Positions 44,113 through 52,282 are shown, counted from the stretch's first letter. The stretch: DNA of 64,000 nt from Sediminicoccus rosea (GCF_033547095.1 NZ_CP137852.1:62001-126000); one strand, 5' to 3'. The notes: generated from the sequence alone by a model not told the origin. Numbers and translations are program-made.

Positions 44113-45213
44113 CTACTCCGCCGCCGGCTTCAGAACACCGCGCCGCACCTGGTCCAGCTCGATGCTCTCGAAGAGGGCGCGGAAATTGCCCTCGCCGAAG
44201 CCCTGGTCGCCCTTGCGCTGGATGAGCTCGAAGAAGATCGGCCCGATCACCGTGTTGGTGAAGATCTGCAGGAGCCGCCCGCCGGAGGGCGAGCCGTCCA
44301 TCAGGATGCGGTTGCGCTGCATCCGCGCGAAATCCTCATCCGTGCCCGGCAGGCGGCCGGGCAGCAGCTCGTAATAAGTGTCGGGCGTGTCGAGAAAGGC
44401 CACGCCCTCGGCGCGCAGGCCCTCGACGCTCGCGTAGATGTCCTTGGTGCCCATGGCGATGTGCTGGATGCCCTCGCCGCCATAGGCGCGCAGATATTCC
44501 TCGATCTGCGACTTGTCGTCGCTGCTCTCGTTGATCGGGATGCGGATCTGGCCGCAGGGCGAGGTCATGGCCTTGGACTTCAGGCCGGTCAGCTTGCCCT
44601 CGATGTCGAAGTAGCGGATCTCGCGGAAGTTGAAGAGGCGCTCGTAGAAGCCAGCCCAGGCATCCATCCGGCCGCGATGCACGTTGTGGGTCAGGTGGTC
44701 GATCACCGTCAGGTCATGGCCGCGGGGGTGCGGGTCCACGCCGTCGATCCAGCGGAAATCCACGTCGTAGATCGAGCCCTTGGCGCCGTAGCGATCCACG
44801 AAATAGATCAGCGAGCCGCCGATGCCCTCGATGGCGGGGATGTTCAGCTCCATCGGCCCCACGCGGCCATGGAAGGGGCGGGCACCGAGGCTGATCGCGC
44901 GCTCGAAGGCGGCGGCCGCATCGGCCACGCGGAAGGCCATGGCGCAGGCGGAGGGCCCATGCACGCGGCCGAAGGATTGCGCGAAGCTCGCCGGCTCGGC
45001 GTTCAGGATGAAGTTCACCTCGCCCTGGCGCCAGAGCGTCACGTCCTTGCTGCGATGTCGCGCTACCATGGCGAAGCCGAGGCGGGCGAAGACGTCGCGC
45101 AGATGCGCCGTGTCGGGACCGGTGAACTCGACGAATTCGAAGCCATCCGTGCCCATGGGATTCGCCTCGCAGATGCGGCCGGCGATGTCGGTGCGGTCGG
45201 GCGGGATGTCCAT
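44113..45213 (-). CDS. hppD: 4-Hydroxyphenylpyruvate dioxygenase
   Basis: 366-residue Fe(II) enzyme converting 4-hydroxyphenylpyruvate to homogentisate in tyrosine catabolism. Two vicinal-oxygen-chelate domains; metal ligands H173 (IDHLTHNV), H251 (IQHIAMGT) and E329 (FFELIQRKG), followed by the C-terminal GDQGFGEGNFRALFESIE signature. Length is typical. No homogentisate dioxygenase or fumarylacetoacetase is in the window. Divergent from an Lrp/AsnC-type gene that is the likely regulator. Confidence 0.95.
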   Translation of the reverse strand: MDIPPDRTDIAGRICEANPMGTDGFEFVEFTGPDTAHLRDVFARLGFAMVARHRSKDVTLWRQGEVNFILNAEPASFAQSFGRVHGPSACAMAFRVADAAAAFERAISLGARPFHGRVGPMELNIPAIEGIGGSLIYFVDRYGAKGSIYDVDFRWIDGVDPHPRGHDLTVIDHLTHNVHRGRMDAWAGFYERLFNFREIRYFDIEGKLTGLKSKAMTSPCGQIRIPINESSDDKSQIEEYLRAYGGEGIQHIAMGTKDIYASVEGLRAEGVAFLDTPDTYYELLPGRLPGTDEDFARMQRNRILMDGSPSGGRLLQIFTNTVIGPIFFELIQRKGDQGFGEGNFRALFESIELDQVRRGVLKPAAE

Positions 45214-45258
45214 GGACGCTCTCCTGGAGGGGTTTTCCGGCTTGTAGCGTCGCTTTGG

Positions 45259-45302
45259 CGGTGAAACTCACCGAATACGCTGCTAGGTCTGGGCACAGCA
45301 GC
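45259..45302. promoter_or_regulatory. Two palindromes between hppD and the Lrp-type gene
   Basis: CGGTGA-AAC-TCACCG (45259-45273) and GCTGCT-N12-AGCAGC (45279-45302) lie in the 116-bp divergent region. Candidate binding sites for the adjacent Lrp/AsnC protein, since such regulators usually act on the divergently transcribed gene. Sequence symmetry is the only evidence. Confidence 0.4.
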
Positions 45303-45329
45303 AATGATCCGCTCACAGAGGGAAGTTTC

Positions 45330-45806
45330 ATGGCTAAATCCACCACGATCCCGTTGGATGCGGCGGATCGGCGCATCCTGCGCGCCCTGCAGCGGGATGG
45401 CCGCATGCCCATCACCGCCCTGGCCGAGGCGGTGGGCCTCTCGGCCACGCCCTGCCAGCGCCGCGTGAAGCGCCTGGAGGATGCGGGCGTCATCGCCTCC
45501 TACGCTGCGCGCATCAGCGCGGCCCGGGTCGGCCTCCCCTTGCAGGCCTTCGTACAGGTTGCGCTGGAAAGCCATTCGGAGGAGGTGGCGGAGCGCTTCC
45601 ACACCGCGCTCGCCGCCCGGCCCGAGGTCATCGCCGCCTACACGATGAGCGGCGAGATGGACTACCTGCTGCACGTGCTGGCGCCCGACATGGAGGCCTT
45701 CGGTGAGTTCGCCACACGAGCCCTGCTGCGGATGCCCGGCGTAAAGGAGACGCGCAGCAGCTTCGTCCTCGCCACGCTGAAGGAGGCGGGCGAGGTCCCG
45801 GTCTGA
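45330..45806 (+). CDS. Lrp/AsnC-family transcriptional regulator
   Basis: 158 residues: N-terminal winged helix (DAADRRILRALQRDGRMPITALAEAVGLSATPCQRRVKRLEDAGVI) and a C-terminal RAM/AsnC ligand domain (EVIAAYTMSGEMDYLLHVLAPDMEAF). ATG at 45330 behind GGAAG; an earlier in-frame start is less likely. Placed head to head with hppD, so it probably senses an aromatic or branched amino acid and controls tyrosine breakdown. Confidence 0.9.
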   Translation: MAKSTTIPLDAADRRILRALQRDGRMPITALAEAVGLSATPCQRRVKRLEDAGVIASYAARISAARVGLPLQAFVQVALESHSEEVAERFHTALAARPEVIAAYTMSGEMDYLLHVLAPDMEAFGEFATRALLRMPGVKETRSSFVLATLKEAGEVPV

Positions 45807-45861
45807 CTGGCGTGGGAGGGCTCTCCCCGCCTATATGGCCCTGCCACGGCAAGGAATGCCT

Positions 45862-46275
45862 ATGACGCCCGACCAGATCACCCTCGTTCAGCGCAGCTTC
45901 CGGCAGATCGAGGCGATCCAGGAGAGGGCCGCCGGCCTGTTCTACGATAGGCTGTGGCAGGTGGATCCCTCGACCGCGCCGCTCTTCTCGAAGAGCGACA
46001 TGGCCTTGCAGGGCCACAAGCTGATGGCGGCCATCGCGTTGGTCGTGAACGGGCTGAACCGGCCCGAAGTGGTGATCCCGGTCGCGCAGGACATGGCGCG
46101 CCGGCACGTCGCCTATGGCGTCACCCGCGCGCATTACGCGAGCGTGGGCGCGGCGCTGCTCTGGACGCTGGGCCAGGGCCTGGGCGAGGGCTTCACGCCG
46201 GAGGTCGAGGGGGCCTGGACCGCCGCCTACGAGTTGCTCAGCGCCATCATGACCGAGGCTGCCTACCCCGGGTGA
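45862..46275 (+). CDS. Single-domain bacterial haemoglobin (VHb-like globin)
   Basis: 137-residue globin aligned with Vitreoscilla haemoglobin and the globin domain of flavohaemoglobins. Proximal His H82 in MARRHVAYGV, B10 aromatic FY (27-28), Gln at the E7 position (Q50 in ALQGHKL), then HYASVGAALLWTLGQGLGEGF. Lacks the FAD/NAD reductase domains of Hmp, so it must rely on another reductase if it detoxifies NO or supplies oxygen. ATG at 45862 lies six bases after AAGGA. 3' end overlaps that of the epimerase-like gene by 13 bp. Confidence 0.88.
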   Translation: MTPDQITLVQRSFRQIEAIQERAAGLFYDRLWQVDPSTAPLFSKSDMALQGHKLMAAIALVVNGLNRPEVVIPVAQDMARRHVAYGVTRAHYASVGAALLWTLGQGLGEGFTPEVEGAWTAAYELLSAIMTEAAYPG

Positions 46276-47273
46276 TGCAGGGCGCGGCCGCCCATCGTGG
46301 CGGCGGCGCGCGGGGGGCGGGCCGGCATGGGGGCGCGCCGCACCCATTCCAGGGCCGAGGGGGGCGGCGCGGGGAAGAGGCTGCGCAGCCCGGCCTCCAG
46401 TTCCGTCCCGGCCTCGACGCCGAGCACATGGATGGCCTCGTTCGGGTCGCCCAGCACGGCGCGCAGGTCATTCGCGCGGCGCGGGCCGAACTGAACAAGC
46501 GGCACACGGGCGGTGACCACGCCGATCAGGTCGGCCAGGCCGCGGATCGTCGTTCCCCGGCCGGTGCAGAGGTTGAGCGCCAGGGCCTGCGGCTGCAGCT
46601 GAAGCATCTGCATCCCGGCGAAGAGGTGCCGCACCACATCCGCGACATGGACGAAGTCGCGCACCTGCTGGCCATCGCCATGCAGGGTAACGACCTGGCC
46701 CGCCAGGATGCGGTCGGCGAAGATGGCGACGACGTCGCGCCGGTGCCCTTCGGCGCGCGGGCCATAGGCGTGGAAGATCCGCAGACCGAGATTGGGCACG
46801 CCATGCTGCGCGAAGGCGAGGGCGGCGTGATGCTCCGAACCGAGCTTGTCGGCGCCCAGATGGCCTTGCGGGCGCGGGCGCGCCGCCTCCTGGACCGCGC
46901 GCGGCCCCTGCTCGCCATAGATGGCGGCGGAGGATGCGTAGCAGACCGGCAGGCGCCCGGCTTCGCGGGCGGCTTCCAGCACGGCGATGGTGCCGCCCTG
47001 GTTGACCCGGTGCGAGCGCGACCAGTCCTGCTGGCAGCGGGGCTCCTCGGTGATGGCGGCAAGGTGGAAGATGCCGGCGCAATCCGTGACGGCGCGGCGC
47101 ATCAGCGCGGCATCGGTCACGTCGCCCTCCAGCAATTCCACCGCGGGGTCGGCGGGGCGCGACCCGGCGGAGAGGTCATCCACGATACGGACCTGGTGAC
47201 CGGCCCGGAGCAGGGCCTGGGTCAGGTGGGTGCCGATGAAGCCGGCGCCGCCGGTCACGAGATAGCGGGACAT
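46263..47273 (-). CDS. NAD-dependent epimerase/dehydratase-like SDR lacking the catalytic Tyr
   Basis: 336-residue extended SDR resembling nucleotide-sugar epimerases. NAD motif TGGAGFIGTHL, acidic residue in VRIVDDLSAGS, HLAAITEEP, SSAAIYGEQ, and the C-terminal region GDGQQVRDFVHVADV. The usual Y-x3-K active site reads L139-G-A-D-K143: Lys is present but Tyr is Leu. It also has a Pro/Ala/Arg-rich C-terminus. The gene lies 17 bp downstream of a pilin-like microprotein and has GGAGGAGG before its ATG. Likely binds NAD; normal epimerase chemistry is doubtful. Confidence 0.82.
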   Translation of the reverse strand: MSRYLVTGGAGFIGTHLTQALLRAGHQVRIVDDLSAGSRPADPAVELLEGDVTDAALMRRAVTDCAGIFHLAAITEEPRCQQDWSRSHRVNQGGTIAVLEAAREAGRLPVCYASSAAIYGEQGPRAVQEAARPRPQGHLGADKLGSEHHAALAFAQHGVPNLGLRIFHAYGPRAEGHRRDVVAIFADRILAGQVVTLHGDGQQVRDFVHVADVVRHLFAGMQMLQLQPQALALNLCTGRGTTIRGLADLIGVVTARVPLVQFGPRRANDLRAVLGDPNEAIHVLGVEAGTELEAGLRSLFPAPPPSALEWVRRAPMPARPPRAAATMGGRALHHPG

Positions 47274-47290
47274 GAGGTCCTCCTCCGGCG

Positions 47291-47464
47291 TCAGGCGAAG
47301 GGGGCGAGGAGCGCCCGGGCGGCGGCCTGGAGCCCGAGGGGCACGGCCGGCACGGCGGCGAAGAGCGAGATCAGGACGAAGGCTGTCGCCATGGCGTATT
47401 CGAGGGGCGTCATTTCCTCGTAACCGGCGCGCGACGGGCGCGGAGCGGCGTGAAGCCGGTACAT
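47291..47464 (-). CDS. Pilin-like (Flp-type) small membrane protein
   Basis: 57 residues, below usual gene-calling cut-offs. A positively charged start (MYRLHAAPRPSRAGYEE) leads into MTPLEYAMATAFVLISLFAAV, one hydrophobic segment. Gly followed by a short polar stretch, then Glu-Tyr at the start of the hydrophobic helix, resembles Flp/type IVb pilins (G-ATAIEYxLI). GAGG lies seven bases before the ATG. Cotranscribed with the SDR gene, whose ribosome site begins right after its stop. No tad assembly genes are in the window, so pilus function is uncertain. Confidence 0.55.
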   Translation of the reverse strand: MYRLHAAPRPSRAGYEEMTPLEYAMATAFVLISLFAAVPAVPLGLQAAARALLAPFA

Positions 47465-47650
47465 GTTCGTTCCTCAACGAGCAGGCTCTGGCCCTGCCCT
47501 TGACCGGGGGCGCTGCGCGGGGGGTCGCGAACACTCATCCGATGTGACGTTTTTTAGACTGCGTTGCGTCTCCTCGCAAGCATTTTGTGCCAAAAATTAG
47601 CGTTTGCGATATTTATATTCACGGCCCGACAGGGGCGACGGCTATGGCGC
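47465..47650. other. AT-richer gap upstream of the pilin-like gene
   Basis: No gene seen. The stretch 47545-47640 is clearly lower in GC than the surroundings, with TTTTTTAG and ATATTTATATT, and presumably holds the promoter of the pilin-like/SDR operon. A TTGGCAC-like motif resembles a sigma54 -24 box, but the -12 spacing is wrong. Confidence 0.45.
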
Positions 47651-47692
47651 AAAAAAACCCCGGGCCGCCCCCTTCGGAGGGGAGGCCCGGGG
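47651..47692 (-). terminator. Strong rho-independent terminator of the Liv operon
   Basis: On the minus strand: 9-bp outer stem CCCCGGGCC/GGCCCGGGG, inner CCCC/GGGG pairing closed by a GAA-type loop, followed by TTTTTTT (47657-47651). It lies 22 bp after the livM stop. Confidence 0.92.
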
Positions 47693-47713
47693 CTGTTCCG
47701 CCGTGGCGCGCGC

Positions 47714-48700
47714 TCAGAGGCGGACGCGCAGCCAGTTGCCGATTTCACCCACCACGCCGCGCCGGAAGGCGAGCACGCAGAGCACGAAGATCACGCCCTG
47801 GATCACCGTGACCCAGGCGCCGAACTCGGCCAGGTAGTTCTGCATGGTGATGATCACGGCCGCGCCGACCACCGGCCCGAAGATGGTGCCAAGGCCGCCG
47901 ACCAGCGACATCAGCACCACCTCGCCCGACATGGTCCAGAAGACGTCGGTCAGGGTCGCGATGCCGAAGACGATGGACTTCAGGCCACCGGCCACGCCGG
48001 CCAGCGCGGCGGAGAGAACGAAGGCCATCAGCTTGTAGTCATCCGTCCGGTAGCCGAGCGAGGTGGCGCGCGGCTCGTTCTCGCGGATGGACTTCAGCAC
48101 CATGCCGAAGGGCGAGTGGACGATGCGATGGATCAGCAGGAAGCCGGCGAGGAAGATGCCCGCCGTCATCCAGTACATGGTGAGGTCGGCCGTCAGGTCC
48201 ACCACGCCGAGCAGCTTGCCGCGCGGGATGGACTGGATGCCGTCCTCGCCGCCGGTGAAGGGTGCCTGGACGCAGAAGAAATACACCATCTGCGCGAAGG
48301 CCAGCGTGATCATCGCGAAGTAGATGCCCTGCCGCCGGATGGCGATCCAGCCGATGACGAGGCCGAGGACGGCACCGGTGGCGCCGCCGATCAGGATCGC
48401 GACCTCGGGCGTGAAGCCCCAGACCTTGGCCGCATGGCCCGCGAGATAGCCGCCCATGCCGAAATACGCCGCATGCCCGAAGCTGAGCAGGCCGACATAG
48501 CCGATCAGCAGGTTGAAGGCGCAGGCGAAGAGCGCGAAGCACAGGAGCTTCATCAGGAAGACGGGATAGAGGAAGAAGGGGCTGATCGCGATGAATGCCA
48601 CCATCGCGAGGAAAGCCAGGAACTGCGCCTTCGTGAAGCCGAGGAGGAAGGCTTCCTCCTGCTTGAAGTCGGTGCCGCTGAAACCGCCGGGAGCCGCCAT
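47714..48700 (-). CDS. livM: Branched-chain amino acid-type ABC transporter permease LivM
   Basis: 328 residues, about ten membrane segments. Family segments: NLLIGYVGLLSFGHAAYFGMGGYLAGHAAK, IRRQGIYFAMITLAFAQMVYF, and SIRENEPRATSLGYRTDDYKLMAFVLSA, the cytoplasmic coupling region. The last gene of an eight-gene Liv-type operon, ending at a strong terminator. Three bases separate it from livH. Confidence 0.93.
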   Translation of the reverse strand: MAAPGGFSGTDFKQEEAFLLGFTKAQFLAFLAMVAFIAISPFFLYPVFLMKLLCFALFACAFNLLIGYVGLLSFGHAAYFGMGGYLAGHAAKVWGFTPEVAILIGGATGAVLGLVIGWIAIRRQGIYFAMITLAFAQMVYFFCVQAPFTGGEDGIQSIPRGKLLGVVDLTADLTMYWMTAGIFLAGFLLIHRIVHSPFGMVLKSIRENEPRATSLGYRTDDYKLMAFVLSAALAGVAGGLKSIVFGIATLTDVFWTMSGEVVLMSLVGGLGTIFGPVVGAAVIITMQNYLAEFGAWVTVIQGVIFVLCVLAFRRGVVGEIGNWLRVRL

Positions 48701-48703
48701 CGC

Positions 48704-49588
48704 TCAGCTCCTCCCGAACAGGCCGGCGGGACGCGCCAGCAACACGATCGCCATGACGACGAAGATCACGGTGGATGATGCCTCCGGGTAGAAGACCTTG
48801 GTGAGACCCTCGATCACCCCCAGCGCGAAGCCGGTGATGACGGAGCCGAGGATGGAGCCCATGCCGCCGATGACGACGACGGCGAAGACGATGATGATCA
48901 GGTTGGCGCCCATCTGCGGGTTCACCGAGTAGATCGGCGCCGCCAGCACGCCGGCGAAGGCGGCCAGCGCCACGCCCGCGCCGTAGGTCAGCGTCATCAT
49001 GCGCGGCACGTTGATGCCGAAGGCCTGGACCAGCGCCGGGTTCTCCGTCGCGGCGCGCAGGTAGGAGCCGATCTTGGTCTTCTCGATGACCAGCCAGGTG
49101 GCCAGGCACATGACGAGGGCCACGACGACGACCCAACCGCGATAAATCGGCATGAACATGAAGCCGAGGTCCCAGGCGCCGGTCAGCTCGGGCGGGATGC
49201 GGTAGGGCATGCCGGAGGAGCCGAACTCATTGCGGAACAGGCCCTCGATGATCAGGCCGACGCCGAAGGTGAGCAGCAGCCCGTAGAGGTGATCGAGCTT
49301 GTACAATCGGGCGATCATTGTTCGTTCGAGGATCACGCCGGTGATGCCGACGATGAGCGGCGCCAGCAGCAGCGCCCCCCAGTAGCCGATGCCCAGGTAG
49401 TTCAGCAGCATCCAGGCCACGAAGGCGCCCATCATGAACTGGGCGCCATGGGTGAAGTTGATCACGTTGAGCATGCCGAAGATGACGGCGAGCCCAAGCG
49501 AGAGCAGCGCATAGAAGGCCCCGTTGATGAGGCCCAACAACAGCTGCCCGAACAGCAGCGGCGTGGGGATGCCGAAAATCTCTTCCAT
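48704..49588 (-). CDS. livH: Branched-chain amino acid-type ABC transporter permease LivH
   Basis: 294 residues. LLLGLINGAFYALLSLGLAVIFGMLNVINFTHGAQFMMGAF is the LivH signature; the coupling loop is IGSYLRAATENPALVQAFGINV. ATG at 49588; an upstream in-frame start at 49612 is in the hairpin region and unlikely. Pairs with LivM to form the channel used by the four upstream binding proteins. Confidence 0.93.
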   Translation of the reverse strand: MEEIFGIPTPLLFGQLLLGLINGAFYALLSLGLAVIFGMLNVINFTHGAQFMMGAFVAWMLLNYLGIGYWGALLLAPLIVGITGVILERTMIARLYKLDHLYGLLLTFGVGLIIEGLFRNEFGSSGMPYRIPPELTGAWDLGFMFMPIYRGWVVVVALVMCLATWLVIEKTKIGSYLRAATENPALVQAFGINVPRMMTLTYGAGVALAAFAGVLAAPIYSVNPQMGANLIIIVFAVVVIGGMGSILGSVITGFALGVIEGLTKVFYPEASSTVIFVVMAIVLLARPAGLFGRS

Positions 49589-49614
49589 GCCTAATCCGTT
49601 TCCTGGATGCATTT

Positions 49615-49650
49615 GCGGCCGGCCCCGAGGGTTGCGCTTGGGCCGGCCGC
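49615..49650 (-). other. Intercistronic 11-bp hairpin between binding protein and permease genes
   Basis: Perfect arms GCGGCCGGCCC (49615-49625) and GGGCCGGCCGC (49640-49650) with a 14-nt loop, no T run. Such hairpins between a binding-protein gene and its permease genes commonly protect the upstream mRNA from 3' exonucleases and so raise binding-protein levels (known for other ABC operons; inference here). Confidence 0.6.
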
Positions 49651-49672
49651 GAGTGGGGAGAAGGCGCCGTCC

Positions 49673-50908
49673 TCAGGTGCGGAGGAAGGCGCAATTGCCC
49701 TCGGCGAGAGGGCGGAAGGCCTCCTCGGCGGGGGTGGTCTGCAGCAGCTTGTAGTAGTCCCAGCGCCCGCGGCTTTCGCGCGGGGACTTCACCTCGAAGA
49801 GGTAGGAGGGGCAGAGCTTGCGGCCATCGGCGCGGATCGTGCCGCGGCCGAAGGCATCATCGTCGCACGGCATCGCCTTCATGCGATTGATCACCTCGAC
49901 GCCCGAGGCCTTGGCCGCAGGCACGCCCATGTCGGCGATCGCCTTCAGATAGTGCAGCGTGCAGGAGTAGTTGGCGGCCGAGGCCATGTTCGGCACCACG
50001 TCACGCAGGCGCGGGCGCATGCGCTCGGTGAAGGCACGGGTGCGGTCGTTCAGGTCCCAGTAGAAGCTCTCGGTCAGCACCAGGCCCTGCGCCGTGTCGA
50101 GGCCGATCGAATGCACGTCGGGCAGGAACATCAGAAGGGCCGCGAGCTTGGTGCCGCGCCGCGTCACGCCGAACTCGGCGGCCTGCTTGATGCTGTTGAT
50201 GGTGTCCGCACCCGCATTGGCGAAGCCGATCACCTTGGCGCGGGAGGCCTGCGCCTGCACCAGGAACGACGAGAAGTCGGTCGTCGCCGGGAAGGGGTAG
50301 CGCACGGCGCCCAGCACGCGGCCGCCGGCCGAGCGCACGAAATTGCCCGTGTCCCGCTCCAGCGCATGGCCGAAGGCGTAGTCCGCGGTGATGAAGTACC
50401 AGCTGTCGCCGCCCGCGCGCACCATGGCGGCGCCGGTGGACTTCGCCAGCATGTAGGTGTCGTACATCCAATGGATGGTGTTCGGGCTGCACTGCGCGCC
50501 CGTCAGGTCCGAGGTGGCGGAGCCCGTGTTGAGATAGGCCTTGTTCTTCTCGCGCGCGACATTGGCGACGGCGAGGCCGACCGAGGAGGTGGGCACGTCC
50601 ACGATCACATCCACGCCCTGGTCATACCACTGGCGGGCGATGTTGATGCCGACATCGGGGCGGTTCTGGTGGTCGGCGTTGATCACCTCCACGTTGAAGC
50701 CGCGATTGCCGAATTCCGCCACCGCCTGCATGGCGCATTGCACACCATAGGGGCCCGAAATGTCCCGGTAGGGGCCCGACTGGTCGTTCAGGACGCCGAT
50801 GCGGATGGTGTTCGCCGCCTGCGCACGGGCGCGCGAGCGCGGCAGTGCACCAAGGGCCGCCGTGGCGGCGACCCCTCCCATCAGGCTACGACGGTTGAAT
50901 TCGGTCAT
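49673..50908 (-). CDS. LivK-type ABC substrate-binding protein, paralogue 1 of 4
   Basis: 411-residue periplasmic type I binding protein (branched-chain amino acid/amide family). Tat-like signal FNRRSLMGGVAATAALG, mature start ANTIRIGVLNDQSGPYRDISGP. Conserved across all four neighbours: TIHWMYDTYMLAKSTG, ADYAFGHALERDT, ADTINSIKQAAEFG, FYWDLNDRTRAFT and the last block TTPAEEAFRPLAEGNCAFLRT. Two conserved Cys (GAQCSPN, GNCAFL) are near the middle and the end. Closest to livH; separated from it by a stable hairpin. Confidence 0.9.
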   Translation of the reverse strand: MTEFNRRSLMGGVAATAALGALPRSRARAQAANTIRIGVLNDQSGPYRDISGPYGVQCAMQAVAEFGNRGFNVEVINADHQNRPDVGINIARQWYDQGVDVIVDVPTSSVGLAVANVAREKNKAYLNTGSATSDLTGAQCSPNTIHWMYDTYMLAKSTGAAMVRAGGDSWYFITADYAFGHALERDTGNFVRSAGGRVLGAVRYPFPATTDFSSFLVQAQASRAKVIGFANAGADTINSIKQAAEFGVTRRGTKLAALLMFLPDVHSIGLDTAQGLVLTESFYWDLNDRTRAFTERMRPRLRDVVPNMASAANYSCTLHYLKAIADMGVPAAKASGVEVINRMKAMPCDDDAFGRGTIRADGRKLCPSYLFEVKSPRESRGRWDYYKLLQTTPAEEAFRPLAEGNCAFLRT

Positions 50909-50933
50909 GGAACTTGACTCCCTCGGTGGTGGA

Positions 50934-50961
50934 GGTGGCGGGTCTCGCGCCCGCTCACCCC
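50934..50961 (-). repeat. 28-bp intercistronic repeat, copy A
   Basis: Identical over 28 bp to 52242-52269. On the minus strand it contains GCGGG...CCCGC, a 5-bp hairpin, directly upstream of the paralogue 1 ribosome site. Conserved non-coding spacer in a duplicated gene array. Confidence 0.8.
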
Positions 50962-50971
50962 CGTTTGCGGG

Positions 50972-52219
50972 TCAGGTGCGCAGGAAGGCGCACCCGCCCT
51001 CGGCGATCGGGCGGAATGCCTCCTCGGCCGGAGTGGTCTGCAGCAGCTTGTAGTAGTCCCACGGGCCGCGGCTCTCGCGCGGGGACTTCACCTCGAAGAG
51101 GTAGCTCGGCTGGATGCGGCGGCCATCGGGGCGGATGCTGCCCTGGCCCATCGCATCATCATCCGTCGGCTGCGCCTTCATGCGGTTCACCGTGTCCACG
51201 CCGCTGGCGCGCGCGGCGGGCACGCCCATCTCGGCCACCGTCTTCAGGTAGTGCATGACGGCCGAGTAGCAGCCGGCCTGGCCCATGCCGGGGCGCAGCG
51301 AGCCGCCCGGCATGTTGGGCAGCACGCGGCGCGTGAAGGCGCGGGTGCGGTCGTTCAGGTCCCAGTAGAAGGTCTCGGTGCAGACCAGGCCCTGCGCGGT
51401 CTCGAGGCCCAGCGAATGCACGTCCGAGATGAACATCAGCAGCGCCGCGAGCTTGGTGCCGCGGCGCGTGAGGCCGAACTCGGCCGCCTGCTTGATGGAG
51501 TTGATGGTGTCGCCGCCCGCATTGGCGAGGCCGACGACCTTGGCGCGCGAGGCCTGAGCCTGCACCAGGAAGCCCGAGAAATCGGTGCCCGGGAACGGCG
51601 TGCGCACGCCGCCGACCACGCGGCCGCCGGCCTGGCGGACGAAGTTCGAGGTGTCGCGCTCCAGCGCATGGCCGAAGGCGTAGTCGGCAGTCAGGAAGAA
51701 CCAGGTGTCGCCGCCTGCGCGGACCATGGCGCCGCCCGTGCTCTTGGCGAGCATGTAGGTGTCGTAGGTCCAGTGGATGGTGTTGGGCGAGCACTGCGCC
51801 CCCGTCAGGTCGCTCGTCGCGGCCGAGGAGTTCAGGAAGATCTTGTTCCGCTCGCGCACGATGGTGTTCACCGCGAGGGCGACCGAGGAGGTCGGCACGT
51901 CGAGGATCACGTCCACATTGTCGCGGTCGATCCACTGGCGGGTCAGCGTGGCGCCGACGTCGGGGCGGTTCTGGTGGTCACCCACCACCACCTCGACATT
52001 GATGCCGCGCGCCGTCACTCCGGAATCCTGGATCGCCTGGCGCACGCAGGCGACCGAGCCCGGGCCGTTCACGTCACGATAGAGGCCCGACTGGTCGTTG
52101 AGCACACCGATGCGGACGGTGTTCGCGGCCTGGGCGCGCGCCTGCCAGGTCGGCAGGGCGCCGAAGGCGGCGGTGGCGGCGGCGCCCGTCAAAAGGGTGC
52201 GGCGGTTGAAGTCAGTCAT
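50972..52219 (-). CDS. LivK-type ABC substrate-binding protein, paralogue 2 of 4
   Basis: 415 residues. Signal FNRRTLLTGAAATAAFGALP, mature ANTVRIGVLNDQSGLYRDVNGPG. Shares TIHWTYDTYMLAKSTGG, ADYAFGHALERDTSNFVRQAGGR, DTINSIKQAAEFGLTRRGTK, VCTETFYWDLNDRTRAFTR and TTPAEEAFRPIAEGGCAFLRT with its neighbours. The ligand-contact region around NVDVILDVPTSSVALAVN differs slightly between copies, which may give each a different ligand (inference). Confidence 0.9.
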   Translation of the reverse strand: MTDFNRRTLLTGAAATAAFGALPTWQARAQAANTVRIGVLNDQSGLYRDVNGPGSVACVRQAIQDSGVTARGINVEVVVGDHQNRPDVGATLTRQWIDRDNVDVILDVPTSSVALAVNTIVRERNKIFLNSSAATSDLTGAQCSPNTIHWTYDTYMLAKSTGGAMVRAGGDTWFFLTADYAFGHALERDTSNFVRQAGGRVVGGVRTPFPGTDFSGFLVQAQASRAKVVGLANAGGDTINSIKQAAEFGLTRRGTKLAALLMFISDVHSLGLETAQGLVCTETFYWDLNDRTRAFTRRVLPNMPGGSLRPGMGQAGCYSAVMHYLKTVAEMGVPAARASGVDTVNRMKAQPTDDDAMGQGSIRPDGRRIQPSYLFEVKSPRESRGPWDYYKLLQTTPAEEAFRPIAEGGCAFLRT

Positions 52220-52241
52220 GGAACGAGGCTCCCGTAAGGGG

Positions 52242-52269
52242 GGTGGCGGGTCTCGCGCCCGCTCACCCC
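52242..52269 (-). repeat. 28-bp intercistronic repeat, copy B
   Basis: Same 28 bp as copy A at 50934-50961, here upstream of paralogue 2. The small hairpin it encodes may act in mRNA processing between the binding-protein genes. Confidence 0.8.
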
Positions 52270-52282
52270 GGCAAATGATGGA

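Noticed and set aside
47564-47640. A sigma54 promoter upstream of the pilin-like gene (TTGGCAC ... TTGC)
   Set aside because: The spacing between GG and GC is 8 or 12 bases rather than the required 10.
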